Shown: positions 1 through 9,908, numbered from the stretch's first letter. The stretch is DNA of 64,000 nt from Actinobacillus genomosp. 2 (GCF_029773605.1 NZ_CP103807.1:868001-932000); one strand, 5' to 3'. The notes: generated by a model from the sequence alone, not told the origin. Numbers and translations are program-made.

Positions 1-1
1 C

Positions 2-76
2 TATTTAGATAAGAATCCGAACGGCTATTGCCATATTGATTTACAATTAATGAACGAGATTCTACGTAATCAATAA
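2..76 (+). CDS. 3' end of an unidentified protein gene
   Basis: An open frame enters from the left edge and ends at a TAA at 74-76, giving 24 C-terminal residues that finish MNEILRNQ. The fragment is too short to assign a family. It converges with the minus-strand glycan operon, and the two share the palindromic terminator at 80-129. No start or domain is visible, so only the reading frame and stop are supported. The frame is judged real because it runs unbroken to a stop immediately before a strong terminator. Confidence 0.5.
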   Translation, partial: YLDKNPNGYCHIDLQLMNEILRNQ

Positions 77-79
77 AAA

Positions 80-129
80 ATCTGCACCTTAATCCGTTGG
101 AGGTTTAGTCCAACTTTTGGGGTGCAGAT
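80..129. terminator. Bidirectional terminator with IS-end-like arms
   Basis: The outer arms ATCTGCACC (80-88) and GGTGCAGAT (121-129) are perfect complements, and an inner pair GTTGGA/TCCAAC (96-101/109-114) extends the hairpin. On the minus strand the stem is followed by a T run, which fits termination of the glycan operon. The right arm read on the minus strand resembles the ends of IS3/IS150-type elements (GCACCCCAAAAGTTGGAC), so this may be a collapsed insertion-sequence remnant. Confidence 0.6.
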
Positions 130-150
130 AAATTTTGATACGCCTTTTTA

Positions 151-951
151 CTATTTCCGCATTAAACCATAAATCGCTTTGAGAGCTGCAAGCGGTAAAA
201 TTCTTGGTAAACCTCGCATTAAGAAAATAACAAACCCGGTTAACGGATCGTGAATTTTACATTCATTTTTTAGCTTCATTAAACGCCATTCGCTTTTGAA
301 GTAATTCCAACCGTGTCGGCGGCTCACCATACCGTTTCCAACTCGAGCATACACTAACAAATCGGCTAAATTCGCCACATTATTGCCGTTTGCCACCATT
401 TTTACCCAAAGGTTATAGTCTTCTTGTAGATCTTGATAACCGCCACACGCTTGAACTGCGGATTTTTTATAAGCAACCGTCATATGATTAAACGGGCAAC
501 GCAAGCGGGTAAATTTAACGATTTCATCCGCTTTAGTCGGTACATTTCGGTAAGCGACAATATCTTGAATATTTTGACCGAACTCGGCAATTTGTCCGCC
601 AAAAATAATTGTATCCGGATTTTGTTCGATAAATGCCACTTGTTTTTCAAAACGTTCCGGTAAACAAATATCATCGGTATCCATACGGAACACCCATTCG
701 TGCGAACAATAATTTAAACCGTCATTTAGCGTTTTACCTAAACCACGATTTTGCTCAAAACGAACGGCTTTAATCGGAAGTTGTTGCTCGTACTCCACCA
801 CAATCGCATCTAATTCCGGTGTAACTTTTCCGTCAAATAACACCACGATTTCATCTGCCGGTCGAGTTTGTGCTTTTAAGCTGTCAAAACATTCTCTTAA
901 AAACTGAGGATTTTCTTTGATATACAAAGACATTAAAACAGAGAATTTCAT
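151..951 (-). CDS. Family 2 glycosyltransferase (AmsE-like)
   Basis: A 266-residue cytoplasmic or membrane-associated GT-A transferase that adds one sugar to a lipid-linked glycan. The N-terminus (FSVLMSLYIKENP) is the nucleotide-sugar binding strand. MDTDD at 90-94 is the metal-binding DxD motif, and the acceptor-side sequence follows. The C-terminus is hydrophobic and may be a membrane anchor. It is the last gene of the polysaccharide operon and overlaps the stop of the preceding gene by one base (TAATG), so it is probably translationally coupled. Donor and acceptor sugars cannot be told from sequence. Confidence 0.85.
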   Translation of the reverse strand: MKFSVLMSLYIKENPQFLRECFDSLKAQTRPADEIVVLFDGKVTPELDAIVVEYEQQLPIKAVRFEQNRGLGKTLNDGLNYCSHEWVFRMDTDDICLPERFEKQVAFIEQNPDTIIFGGQIAEFGQNIQDIVAYRNVPTKADEIVKFTRLRCPFNHMTVAYKKSAVQACGGYQDLQEDYNLWVKMVANGNNVANLADLLVYARVGNGMVSRRHGWNYFKSEWRLMKLKNECKIHDPLTGFVIFLMRGLPRILPLAALKAIYGLMRK

Positions 952-1832
952 TAAATAAACCTTTTCATATTAATTGCCAATTTTGGCGAAATAAATGTAA
1001 CCATTGCAATAATCAAATGTTTTAAGCTATGGCTACGTTTGAACATTTGCAGATAATAACTTGCCGCTTTGCGAGAAAGATTCATCGCATAAGGATAAGC
1101 TAAAATATACAGCGAGTTCATTGCAAAATTTGCCGCTTGAGTATCCGTTTTCACATATTTTTGGCGAATCACTTCCAATGCCAACTCAGTATTGCTTGTA
1201 TTGGTCGAAACGCTGGCACGTTTGGTATGAAAACCACAAATACTAAGCGGTTGATCGACAAATAAGGGCGAAAAATCCGGGTTAGATAGTGCTTTCAATA
1301 CAAACTCATAATCTTCCAACGATTTTAAATCGGTCGCTAAACCGCCTAATTCAAAAAAGAATGATTTTTTAATACCCAACATCGGCATGCCGCCAATTTT
1401 ATTGGCTAGCAATATCGCATCTAAATTCAATTTTTCTGGAGGAAGCGGTTTGGTAATATAGATAAATCCTTCATTAACCATCACACATTCCGCTGGATGA
1501 TAAACAAAATTCGCTTGTGGGTGTTGAGCAATCTCCTGTGCAAGTACTGCACATTTTTGATCGGCAAAACGGTCATCGTCATCAAGGAATAATAACCATT
1601 CATAACTTGCATGTTCCGCCCCAACATTGCGGCTACCAGCAGCCCCTTTGTTCGGATTATTGCGGATTACTTTTACCGTAAAAGGATATTCTTGCGTTAC
1701 CGTAACTGGCTGTTGAGAAAAATCATCAACAATAATCACTTCAAAATTTTGTTGCGTTTGTTTGGTCAAGCTCTCCAACAATGCCGGTATTTCTTGAGGA
1801 CGATTGTAAGAAGGCACAATAATACTAAACAT
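951..1832 (-). CDS. Family 2 glycosyltransferase
   Basis: A 293-residue GT-A transferase from the ATG giving MFSIIVPSYNRP. The N-terminal strand (SIIVPSYNRP) and LDDDDRF near residues 83-89 are the nucleotide-sugar and divalent-metal sites. The frame extends 18 codons upstream to 1886, but the chosen start places GT2 motif 1 at the N-terminus, has a GAGA element upstream, and overlaps the preceding gene by only 8 bases. It is the second-to-last gene of the polysaccharide operon. The sugar transferred is unknown. ATG at 1844 is an alternative start. Confidence 0.85.
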   Translation of the reverse strand: MFSIIVPSYNRPQEIPALLESLTKQTQQNFEVIIVDDFSQQPVTVTQEYPFTVKVIRNNPNKGAAGSRNVGAEHASYEWLLFLDDDDRFADQKCAVLAQEIAQHPQANFVYHPAECVMVNEGFIYITKPLPPEKLNLDAILLANKIGGMPMLGIKKSFFFELGGLATDLKSLEDYEFVLKALSNPDFSPLFVDQPLSICGFHTKRASVSTNTSNTELALEVIRQKYVKTDTQAANFAMNSLYILAYPYAMNLSRKAASYYLQMFKRSHSLKHLIIAMVTFISPKLAINMKRFI

Positions 1833-3024
1833 TTTTTGTCTCATTCTTGTTGTTAAAAAATACTTTAATTCGACCGCTTGTTCCAAACAAAGATAAGAAC
1901 ATTAATAAGACGAACATAATGCCCGGATAAGCATAAGTATCCGCCTTAATATTTAACACACTCAATAATGCCAATGTAGATAACGTAAATTTCCAACTGC
2001 CATTTAACCAGTTATCTGCGACACGTTTAACAAAATATGCGGTAAATATAAAACACACGAAAATATAGCCGACACCGCCATATAAGGCTTGGCGAATAAA
2101 GCCCGAATCCGAGCCGCCGTAATAACTACCGCCGTTTACATAATATTGACCATCTCCCATAATTAATTGCTTCACTTCCGGCATAAATAGATGCTTATTC
2201 ATTAACGTATCGGTTGAAGAACTCAAACGATCGCCACCATTAATTAAGTTGATTACCGGTTCGAGGGCGTGTTCTACATAAGGGTGAGTCGGATAGTTAT
2301 AGGCTAAAAACAGCACCACCGCAGCAAAAGCAATCATTGCCGTTAAATAATGGCGGCGGAAATAAAGCACCAAACTGACGATAGAAAATGTGAGGAAGGT
2401 ACGTCCGGCAATCAGTCCGATAAACAGCAATAAGAAGACATAAACCGCATTTAGTTTTTCCGTTTTATGATGATATGCCAATAAAAAATGCAGTAACAGC
2501 ATATAGAAAATACTTAATGGGAAAAATGCCGAAGAGGTTAAGTTATATAAACGATATTCTTGCTCCGAACCGATAAAGCGACTTAAATGTCCACGCATTT
2601 CGGCGTTAGTGTTTAATGCCAACTCAATAAATAAAGTAATGCCTAATAATGCTAAGAAACCAATCGTTGCCTGTACGCCAATCCCAATTTTCAGATCACG
2701 AATTAAATAAGATTTGCCTTGCTCGGTTTGATAAAACAGATTGTAAATCACAATACCAAAAATAAAAGCAATCAGTGATTTAACATACATACTGATGACA
2801 CCCAATTCTCGTGTGCCGTTAATCAGAAGCGGAATCACCGATAAAGCGATTAATGCAATACAAACGATTAAACTATCGACCGGCACGACAAAATTTTTTT
2901 GGGTTTTGGTATACCATTTATAACCTAGCCATAATAACGATAAAAAGCCGGTTAATAAGCTCATTCGTACAATATGGAAAAACCACGGATCATAAATATA
3001 AAAAAGGTTAATCAATGATGTCAT
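1825..3024 (-). CDS. Wzy-type polysaccharide polymerase
   Basis: A 399-residue integral membrane protein with about ten hydrophobic segments and a large hydrophilic loop around residues 250-310 (INGGDRLSSSTDTLMNKH, then GGSYYGGSDSG). This topology, and a position between a flippase and transferases, is that of Wzy polymerases, which join repeat units on the periplasmic face. Wzy proteins share little sequence, so the call rests on topology and context. It abuts the GT25 gene with no gap. An O-antigen-ligase-like (WaaL) role is the main alternative. Confidence 0.65.
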   Translation of the reverse strand: MTSLINLFYIYDPWFFHIVRMSLLTGFLSLLWLGYKWYTKTQKNFVVPVDSLIVCIALIALSVIPLLINGTRELGVISMYVKSLIAFIFGIVIYNLFYQTEQGKSYLIRDLKIGIGVQATIGFLALLGITLFIELALNTNAEMRGHLSRFIGSEQEYRLYNLTSSAFFPLSIFYMLLLHFLLAYHHKTEKLNAVYVFLLLFIGLIAGRTFLTFSIVSLVLYFRRHYLTAMIAFAAVVLFLAYNYPTHPYVEHALEPVINLINGGDRLSSSTDTLMNKHLFMPEVKQLIMGDGQYYVNGGSYYGGSDSGFIRQALYGGVGYIFVCFIFTAYFVKRVADNWLNGSWKFTLSTLALLSVLNIKADTYAYPGIMFVLLMFLSLFGTSGRIKVFFNNKNETKNV

Positions 3025-3795
3025 TTATAAATTTCTCTTAATTGCCAATAACTTTTTAAGTGGAAATTTTAATAATTTTTTTAGCATATTATTTTCAATT
3101 GAACCTCGTAAGGTTTCCAAATTACTGACTAAATTCGGATTTTCAATCGCCATCAACGGACGTACCACCAAGGTATCAATCGCAAATTTTTGTCCGAATA
3201 AAATATAATCATCTGCTAGCCAAAACGGTAAATTAGCCGTTTTTTGAGCTAGGAATTTACGAGCGGTCGATTTTTTAATTAAATAAGCAACCGTACCGGC
3301 AAAATAGTTTTTATACGGATAGGCATAACGATATTCAGTTTCACCAATTTTTTTCTGCATAACACGGAAGGTAGTCGGATAATTGATCTCTAATTCCTTA
3401 TCATCAAAACTGAGAATTTTCGATTGACCGACCAGCACCATATCCGCACTCAGTTTCTCATTGAATAAAGCGGTCAAATTTTGCTGAAAATTTGCAGCAA
3501 ATAGGCAATCGTCTTCACATACCAAGGTATAATCGTCTTCATTAATAGCATCATCATTAATAATTAATTCATACACGCCCAAATGACTCATCGTACAGCC
3601 GATTTCACCTTTAGTCACTTTACGTCCATAATGTTGCTCAAACTTTGCCATATCAAAACGCTGTGCAAGTTCACTCTGCTCAACATTCATTGTATTAATT
3701 GCGCTAAAGATCGAAAAGTCAGCCGTATCCGGTTGAGAAAAGAAAAGCTCTCTGCGTTGTACATCTTTATCGAGAGAGATAAGAAATTTTTTCAT
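3025..3795 (-). CDS. Family 25 glycosyltransferase (LgtB/Lic2A type)
   Basis: A 256-residue protein of the LOS galactosyltransferase family. The N-terminus ([15 protein letters not shown]) and the [10 protein letters not shown] segment near 67-76 are family signatures. CEDDC at 93-97 holds the acidic metal-binding residues. Family members add galactose or a related sugar to lipooligosaccharide or glycan repeat units, using UDP-sugars at the inner membrane. Its start overlaps the flippase stop by four bases (ATGA), showing one operon. The basic C-terminus ([17 protein letters not shown]) may be a membrane-association helix. Confidence 0.85.
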   Translation of the reverse strand: MKKFLISLDKDVQRRELFFSQPDTADFSIFSAINTMNVEQSELAQRFDMAKFEQHYGRKVTKGEIGCTMSHLGVYELIINDDAINEDDYTLVCEDDCLFAANFQQNLTALFNEKLSADMVLVGQSKILSFDDKELEINYPTTFRVMQKKIGETEYRYAYPYKNYFAGTVAYLIKKSTARKFLAQKTANLPFWLADDYILFGQKFAIDTLVVRPLMAIENPNLVSNLETLRGSIENNMLKKLLKFPLKKLLAIKRNL

Positions 3796-5000
3796 TTTGG
3801 TTCTGCCGTAGTTTGTATTACAGGGTATTTAAAATAGTAAATAATCGAAATAATCAGACGGGTTAAGCTACCGCCGATAAAGGCATAAGCTACACCATAT
3901 AACTGATGATCACGTAATAAATAGAATAATCCGACAAAAACTGCTATTGATAGAATTTGACGTGTAAACAACAACACTTGTTTACCTAACAGCAACATAT
4001 TTTGTGAGAGAATCCAAGAAAGTCCGGCTAAAATCGAATTGATAATAAACCAAATTAGTACATCCGCCACTTCGACATATTTACTACTAAAGAAAAAGCT
4101 AATAATCGGCTCGGCAAGTAAAGGTACTAACACAATTGCACCGACACTCATTAAAACGACAACCGCCAATACCGCTTTAATCCGGTTTAAATTATTTAAT
4201 AACCCCGAATAGTAGTAATCCGCCAACATATTAATAAACTTAGTCATTAACGAATCAAAAGCAATACATACCGTATAAAGCCCAAGTACATAATTACCCA
4301 TAAACGCCATAATTAAAAATTTATCCAAACTGGAGGTTGTTGCACCAAAAATTTGTAATAAATTTTGCTTACCCCAAGTTTTTAAGAAAAACGCGCGATC
4401 AATTTCAGCCACTTCATTTTCTTTTTTAAAGGACTTATCAATTTTAGCCAAATAAAATAAACAAGCGATAGCCTGAATCAGACTGAATAACGTTAAAAGG
4501 TAAAGGACAACTTCCAGTTCTTGATCACCAAATAACCAATAGGCTGAACCATAAATTGCGACTAATAAAATCGGCTGTTGTAAGGTCAGTAGCCGATAAA
4601 CTTTCATCTTCGGATCAATTTTACTTTTCTCAAGCGTAATGGTCAGAATTGCAGTCAAAACAACATTGATAATGAACAACACATCAAAAGAAGTGAAATC
4701 AAACAGCAACATAGCCATATTGGCAACCACAACAGCTAATGCAAGAAACGCTACAAAATAACGCTTCCAATGCAAATATTGCTTATTACGCATTGAAAGT
4801 GCCATTGCAAAGCCCACACCGCCAGTTGCAATGGTAACGACATAAGAAACAGCGGTAATGAATAACTGATGAGAACCACGATCTTGTACGGAAAGCATAT
4901 GTGCCAAAATAAAGGAACTTACCATCGTAAGTCCCATACTTAACACCGTTACCGTAATCAGTTTTACCAAGTTTTTACTAATTTTGATAGGTTTTGGCAT
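3792..5000 (-). CDS. Wzx-type polysaccharide flippase
   Basis: A 402-residue membrane protein with about 12 hydrophobic segments and a basic N-terminus ([15 protein letters not shown]), matching MATE/MOP-superfamily lipid-linked oligosaccharide flippases that move undecaprenyl-linked repeat units to the periplasm. The longer frame starting at 5060 lies mostly inside the upstream gene, so the ATG at 5000 is preferred. It still overlaps that gene by 23 bases. The polymerase and transferases follow immediately. The family call is firm; the substrate is not known. Confidence 0.8.
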   Translation of the reverse strand: MPKPIKISKNLVKLITVTVLSMGLTMVSSFILAHMLSVQDRGSHQLFITAVSYVVTIATGGVGFAMALSMRNKQYLHWKRYFVAFLALAVVVANMAMLLFDFTSFDVLFIINVVLTAILTITLEKSKIDPKMKVYRLLTLQQPILLVAIYGSAYWLFGDQELEVVLYLLTLFSLIQAIACLFYLAKIDKSFKKENEVAEIDRAFFLKTWGKQNLLQIFGATTSSLDKFLIMAFMGNYVLGLYTVCIAFDSLMTKFINMLADYYYSGLLNNLNRIKAVLAVVVLMSVGAIVLVPLLAEPIISFFFSSKYVEVADVLIWFIINSILAGLSWILSQNMLLLGKQVLLFTRQILSIAVFVGLFYLLRDHQLYGVAYAFIGGSLTRLIISIIYYFKYPVIQTTAEPK

Positions 5001-5943
5001 AATCAATATCTTTTGTCCATTGCTTGTAATAACCTGTATTTTTTCCGTATGAGTTATCACAGACTTCGTTTGGCAGCCCTAATAAACACGAAAAAATATG
5101 CCCGTGTAAACGGCTGGTTACTACTGTATCATAACTGAGGAATACATCTTGGCAGCGACTAATCACATCTAAAGCATGCTGATACCACAAATCATTGATT
5201 TTATTTTTTACAAAGCCTAAATTGAATCGATTTGCCAATTTTGAAATACGGCTACACCATAACTCAAATTTCATATCGCTCGGTAATAAAATATCGTCCC
5301 AATCTTTCACATCATCTAAATTAGGTAATGTTGCCTGAATTTCTGCTTCAATATGACTTTTCTCTACATCTTTACGCAAGAAATACAACGTTTTACCCGA
5401 ATGAGAAATGGCTTTCTTAGGCAAATGTCCATAAAGCTGATGAGCCATATCCGGAGAAAGCTGTACTTTATCGGAAAAATTCGCTTTCATCATTTCAAAC
5501 GTCTTAATATCACGTGCAAATAAATGGCAATCTTGATGAGCAGCAAAAATAGCTGCTGATTTTTTCATTGCCTCTTCATTTGAAAAATGAGCGGTTTGCG
5601 GTAATAAAATGATGCGATTATTCGGAAATGCTTTGACCAAATCCTCTCGCATTTTTTGAATAGAAGGATAAATATCGCCAAAATTACCACCGCCATGACA
5701 AAGAATAGTGGAATTTGGCGTAACAAATTTCTTCGCTTCATTTACATCGAATCCTTGCAGACTGCGACGAAGGCGAATATTGAGATTATAATCTTTAAAA
5801 AACTGTTCCGTACCGGCATAGATCAATAAATCCCCTACATTTAAATGCAGAGGATAATCGAAATAAAGGACATCATTTTTATCTAAAATGAGTGTTTCAA
5901 TTGTTTGTAATTGTTGTTTTAATGCTAAAAGTGTTTCGTTCAT
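4978..5943 (-). CDS. Polysaccharide pyruvyl transferase family protein
   Basis: A 321-residue protein of the CsaB/ExoV/WcaK family, which adds a pyruvate ketal from phosphoenolpyruvate to glycan sugars. Recognisable parts are the N-terminal YFDYPLHLNVGDLLIYAG, the conserved CHGGGNFGD at 82-90, RIILLPQTAHFS, and the C-terminal VTSRLHGHIFSCLLG that binds the donor phosphate in this fold. It is the first gene of the operon, so its upstream gap should hold the promoter. Some members transfer other groups, so pyruvylation is inferred from family. Confidence 0.8.
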   Translation of the reverse strand: MNETLLALKQQLQTIETLILDKNDVLYFDYPLHLNVGDLLIYAGTEQFFKDYNLNIRLRRSLQGFDVNEAKKFVTPNSTILCHGGGNFGDIYPSIQKMREDLVKAFPNNRIILLPQTAHFSNEEAMKKSAAIFAAHQDCHLFARDIKTFEMMKANFSDKVQLSPDMAHQLYGHLPKKAISHSGKTLYFLRKDVEKSHIEAEIQATLPNLDDVKDWDDILLPSDMKFELWCSRISKLANRFNLGFVKNKINDLWYQHALDVISRCQDVFLSYDTVVTSRLHGHIFSCLLGLPNEVCDNSYGKNTGYYKQWTKDIDYAKTYQN

Positions 5944-6098
5944 AAATAAAGCCTATTGAGTAAGACCGAGTTGCTTTGAAATGTGGCATTTTGACAGAGT
6001 AAACTACGGCAAGTTCCACTCAAAAACTTAATAAAAATAAAGTGTGCATTCTACCAATAAATCAAGCAAAATACGCAAAAATTTTTAGAGGCTTTCTT

Positions 6099-6839
6099 AT
6101 GTTTTATCTAGGCAAAATTTTGACCGCTATCGTGCTTCCTCCCTTTAATATTGCCGTTATTTGGCTTTTTTCATTAGTTTGCTATTGGCTGAATTTCAAA
6201 AAAATTAGTTACGGATTAGCTTTTTTAGGTATCGGTTCACTTTATCTATTCAGCACGCCTTATGTTGCAACTAAATTAACCGATTCGCTAGTTACCAAAG
6301 ATAATCTTACTTTAGATGATTATAAAAAAGCCCAAGCGATTGTGGTACTTGGCGGTGGTGTACGAGATAGTAAAGAAATCTACAATCAAATTACCGTAGG
6401 TAATCAGGCATTGGAACGTATGCGTTATGCCGCTTATTTACAAAAAGAAACTCAGTTACCCATGCTGATTACCGGCAGTAGTCCGAATGGCACATCTGAA
6501 GCGAAAACGATGGCAAACGAGTTTAGGTATTTCTTCAATGTACCGACTCAATGGCTGGAAGAAAAAGCCAAAACTACCAAAGAAAATGCTCAATTTTCAC
6601 ATGAAATATTAGCAAAAGACGGCATTAATAAGATTATCCTAGTCACAAATCAATGGCATATGAAACGAGCCAAAATGTTATTTGAAAAACAAGGTTTTGA
6701 AGTGCTTCCGGCAAGTATCGGACACGGTGTAACCCCTCAAGAATACATTAGTTTTACCTATTTCATACCACAATCCGGTGCAATGGACAGCATAATGCTT
6801 GCTTTAAAAGAATGGTTGGGGTATTGGAAGGAAAAATAG
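6099..6839 (+). CDS. ElyC/YdcF-family envelope protein (DUF218)
   Basis: A 246-residue inner-membrane protein. Two hydrophobic segments (about 5-30 and 37-55) precede a DUF218 domain beginning AQAIVVLGGGVRDS near 79. The arrangement and length match E. coli ElyC, which is needed for peptidoglycan synthesis and envelope integrity, more than soluble YdcF. The ATG at 6099 has an AGAGG ribosome site; the frame extends 19 codons further upstream without one. It converges with priA across the terminator at 6848-6896. The exact biochemical activity of the family is unresolved. Confidence 0.75.
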   Translation: MFYLGKILTAIVLPPFNIAVIWLFSLVCYWLNFKKISYGLAFLGIGSLYLFSTPYVATKLTDSLVTKDNLTLDDYKKAQAIVVLGGGVRDSKEIYNQITVGNQALERMRYAAYLQKETQLPMLITGSSPNGTSEAKTMANEFRYFFNVPTQWLEEKAKTTKENAQFSHEILAKDGINKIILVTNQWHMKRAKMLFEKQGFEVLPASIGHGVTPQEYISFTYFIPQSGAMDSIMLALKEWLGYWKEK

Positions 6840-6847
6840 CATAAATT

Positions 6848-6896
6848 AAGCGGTCTAACTTTTGGGGGTCAGATCAAATCAGACCGCTTTTTTTAA
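6848..6896. terminator. Bidirectional terminator from inverted uptake words, with IS-end-like loop
   Basis: AAGCGGTCT (6848-6856) and AGACCGCTT (6881-6889) form the stem, followed by a T run on the + strand. The enclosed stretch 6853-6875 reads on the minus strand as TGATCTGACCCCCAAAAGTT, like IS3/IS150-type ends. It separates elyC and priA, which converge. Confidence 0.65.
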
Positions 6897-9108
6897 CCAA
6901 TTTCTTGCGGATCAATATCTAAGGTTAAACGAATATTGTTTTGTAAACCTAAATTGGCTTTATCCAGATCAAATTGATCGATCAACTGTTGTAGTACGCC
7001 CCTTGAGCGATGTTGGATTAATAAAAGCCAGCGGTAATGCCCCGCTTTTTTTGCCATCGGTGCAGAAAAAGGCGGTAGAATTTGAATATCCTGTAAACCG
7101 AGTTCCGTGCTTTTTTGCTGGAAGTAAGCGGTCAAATTTTGCAAAAGATTTACTACTTGCTGATTGTCTTTACCGGTTGCTCGTAACAACACTTGCGCAG
7201 CAAACGGCGGCAAGCCCATCACTTTACGCATTTTTAACGCTTCTTGTGCAAATGCCAAATACCCTTGTTCTAACAAAGTCTTGAGCAACGGATGTTCCGG
7301 ATAATGAGTTTGTAATACCACTTCGCCCTGCTTTTCCGCTCGTCCGGCACGTCCCGCCACTTGCACATAAAGCTGTGCCAAACGTTCTTCCGCACGGAAG
7401 TCGGTCGAAAACAGTGCCGAATCTACATTCACAATCGCCACTAACGTTACATTCGGAAAATGATGCCCTTTCGCTAACATTTGCGTGCCGATAAGAATTT
7501 GACTTTTACCTTCTCGGATATCGTTTAAGTGATTTTCCAATGCCCCTTTACGAGCGGTGGAATCTCGGTCGATACGACTAATTTGGTAAGTTGGGAACTG
7601 CTCACTTAACACTTGCTCCAACTGTTCCGTCCCCACTCCGATGGTAATCAGATTGGTTGAACCGCAATGTCCGCACTGGCGAGGGATCACTCGCTGTGAA
7701 GAACAGTGATGACAACGCAAGATTTTCTGCTTCTGGTGATAAGTGTAAGGCTTTTCACAAGCATCACATTCACACATCCAGCCACATTCGTGACAAAGTA
7801 AAACCGGTGCAAAGCCGCGGCGATTTAAAAACAACATTACCTGATTTCCTTGTTCCAAATGCTGTTTCATCATCGCTAATAAGCGGTCGGAAAGTCCGGC
7901 GGTAATACGCTGTGTTTTTAAATCAATCAGTTGTTGTTTCGACTGTTGGGCATTACCGGCACGGGCAGTTAAAGATAGTTCGATAAACTTGCCGTTTTGA
8001 GCATTTTGCACGCTTTCCAAACTCGGAGTTGCAGATCCTAGAATGATCGGAATATGTAAATTTTTTGCCCGTAAAATCGCCAGATCTCTCGCGTGATAAC
8101 GCCAGCCGTCTTGTTGTTTGAAGGAACTATCATGCTCTTCATCAATAATGATTAAGCCCAATTTCTCAAACTGGCTAAACAATGCCGAACGAGTACCAAT
8201 CACAATCGCACTTTCACCGTTTTTTGCTCGCAACCAAGCATTCAAGCGTTCGGTTTCATTCATATTCGAATGTAGTACATCAATTTCAACATTAAAACGC
8301 GCTTTAAATCGTTGTACCGTTTGCGGTGTCAGCCCAATTTCCGGCACTAACACCAACACTTGTTCGCCTCGCTTTAACACCTCTTCAATCACTTGCAGAT
8401 ACACTTCAGTTTTACCCGAACCAGTCACACCGTTTAATAAAAAGGTTTCAAAGCCGTTTTGTACCGTTAAACGGCTAACGACCAAGGTTTGCTGTTTATT
8501 TAATACCAGTCTATTCTGCAAGTTTACAAGCGGTCGATTTTGCAATTTTTTTTGCCAATGTTGCGGCTCAAACGGCACATTAACCGGTTCGATATAGTTT
8601 TTCTCCAATAGCCCTTTCCAAGCCGATTGACTACAAGCGGTCGGTTTTTCAAAAAATTTGCAATTTCTGCCAGTTCCGCCAGTAAATCTTGTTGTTTTTT
8701 TGCCCGTTTGTTCTCACCCGAGAGCAATGCCGCACGTCCGGCTTCGGTAACCGCAAAGTAATCTGGCTGCGCTCTCTCGGTGCTATCACCATTGCGCAAT
8801 TTCACCGGCAAAGCATTGATCGCCACTTCACCGATAGGTGCGTGATAATAACGTGCTGCCCAACAAATTAGCATCCAAATTTCATCGTCAAAAATCGGTT
8901 CTAAATCCAATACTGCTTTAATCGGTTTGAGCTTATCTTCAGGCACATCGCTTATTTCAGGGAAATCCACCACCACGCCGATTTTCGTTTGATTACCGAA
9001 AGGCACTTCAACACGCACGCCTTTGACTGCCGACAAAAACGGCGGCAGTAAATAATCAAAATAACGATGTAACGGCACAGGTAATGCCACTCTAACTAAC
9101 TTCGACAT
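6893..9108 (-). pseudogene. priA: priA, primosomal helicase, interrupted by a one-base frameshift
   Basis: PriA is the 3'-5' helicase that reloads DnaB at stalled forks. The N-terminal part (MSKLVRVALPVPLHRYFDYLLPP, the 3'-DNA binding domain) reads from 9108. The helicase part reads in another frame, with Walker [13 protein letters not shown] box and the zinc-binding cysteine cluster [13 protein letters not shown] with later CHHC and CGHC. Both frames together give about 738 codons, the normal length. The switch lies in the tract 8650-8661; one extra base there restores [18 protein letters not shown]. All motifs are intact, and priA loss is very costly, so a sequence error is as likely as a real mutation. 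Confidence 0.9.
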
Positions 9109-9112
9109 AACA

Positions 9113-9156
9113 CTAAAAAATGAGAGAGAGCAATAGATTAAAATCTATCACTCTCG
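9113..9156 (-). terminator. Terminator of the HEPN/MNT locus
   Basis: GAGAGTGATAGAT and ATCTATTGCTCTC (minus-strand sense, 9125-9156) form a stem with two mismatches, and the following minus-strand bases are CATTTTTTAG. It lies between the antitoxin reading frame and priA. Confidence 0.5.
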
Positions 9157-9175
9157 TAGGTTGCTAATGGGTTTA

Positions 9176-9908
9176 TTAAATCACAACATAACGTTGCTGA
9201 ATAATCTTTCTGAAACTTTCACTCGTGCTTGCCCAATCAACAATATCGACTTTCCAAACTAAATCCGATTCTGAAAAGGCTTCTCGCAAATGATCACTTT
9301 CCAAAAAAAGTTAGGGGGCTATCCGTACTAATGACAAGATCAAGATCGGAATATTTTTTAGCTGTGCCTTTTACTCGTGAAGCGAACGCCCATACCGCTA
9401 AATTCAGTACATATTTTTGTAGAATTTCTTTGACGATACGTAATTCTTCAGGCTGAATATCAAGGCTATAATCACTACTCATCTTGGTTCGCTGGCGTAA
9501 TTGCTCAACTAAAAAGCGACTTTGCTCAAGAAAATCACTTATTCGGCTATAAACAGCATCCGCTTTTTGCTGATCATAAGTGTACGAAGTAATATTGCGT
9601 ATATCTCGATACTCTGCCCACTTGCTCATATCATTTATCAGTCCTAAACGTAACGCTTCACGTAAAATATCTTTAAAACCGTATCCACCAACATCATCAT
9701 TAATCGCTTCTTGTTGTAATTGGCGTTTCATCATTTTTAGACTGAGTTCATAAACAAATTCGAATTTCTGAATAGCACCGGCAATTAAAGTATCTTGAAC
9801 AATCTATTTTTGTTGATTAAACCACGCTAAATCCGAAAGCTGTTTGATAGTTTCTTCTAATGAATAAAAGGCATCTTCCAATGCATCTAGCTTTAAACGC
9901 TCAACCAT
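9176..9908 (-). pseudogene. Decayed, fused HEPN/MNT (type VII toxin-antitoxin) locus
   Basis: The upstream half is a HEPN protein like H. influenzae HI0074 (MVERLKLDALEDAFYSLEET, later YRDIRNITSYTYD). The downstream half is a minimal nucleotidyltransferase like HI0073 (SLDIQPEELRIVKEILQ, KKYSDLDLVI, VDIVDWASTSESFRKII). In functional pairs the nucleotidyltransferase AMPylates and silences the HEPN RNase. Here codon 35 is TAG (9804-9806). The RX4H motif reads RNITSY, with Tyr for His. The GS motif reads FASR instead of FGSR. The two parts share one frame with no stop between them. A seven-A run at 9303-9309 shifts the last 43 codons out of frame; six would restore TFLESDHLREAFSESD. Several independent lesions argue for true decay. 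Confidence 0.8.

Noticed and set aside
4978-5060. Flippase start at 5060
   Set aside because: The extra 20 residues lie inside the upstream gene and do not look like a membrane-protein N-terminus; ATG at 5000 fits better.
8118-8597. Open frame of 159 codons on the + strand inside priA
   Set aside because: It is antisense to the helicase motifs of PriA; a shadow frame.
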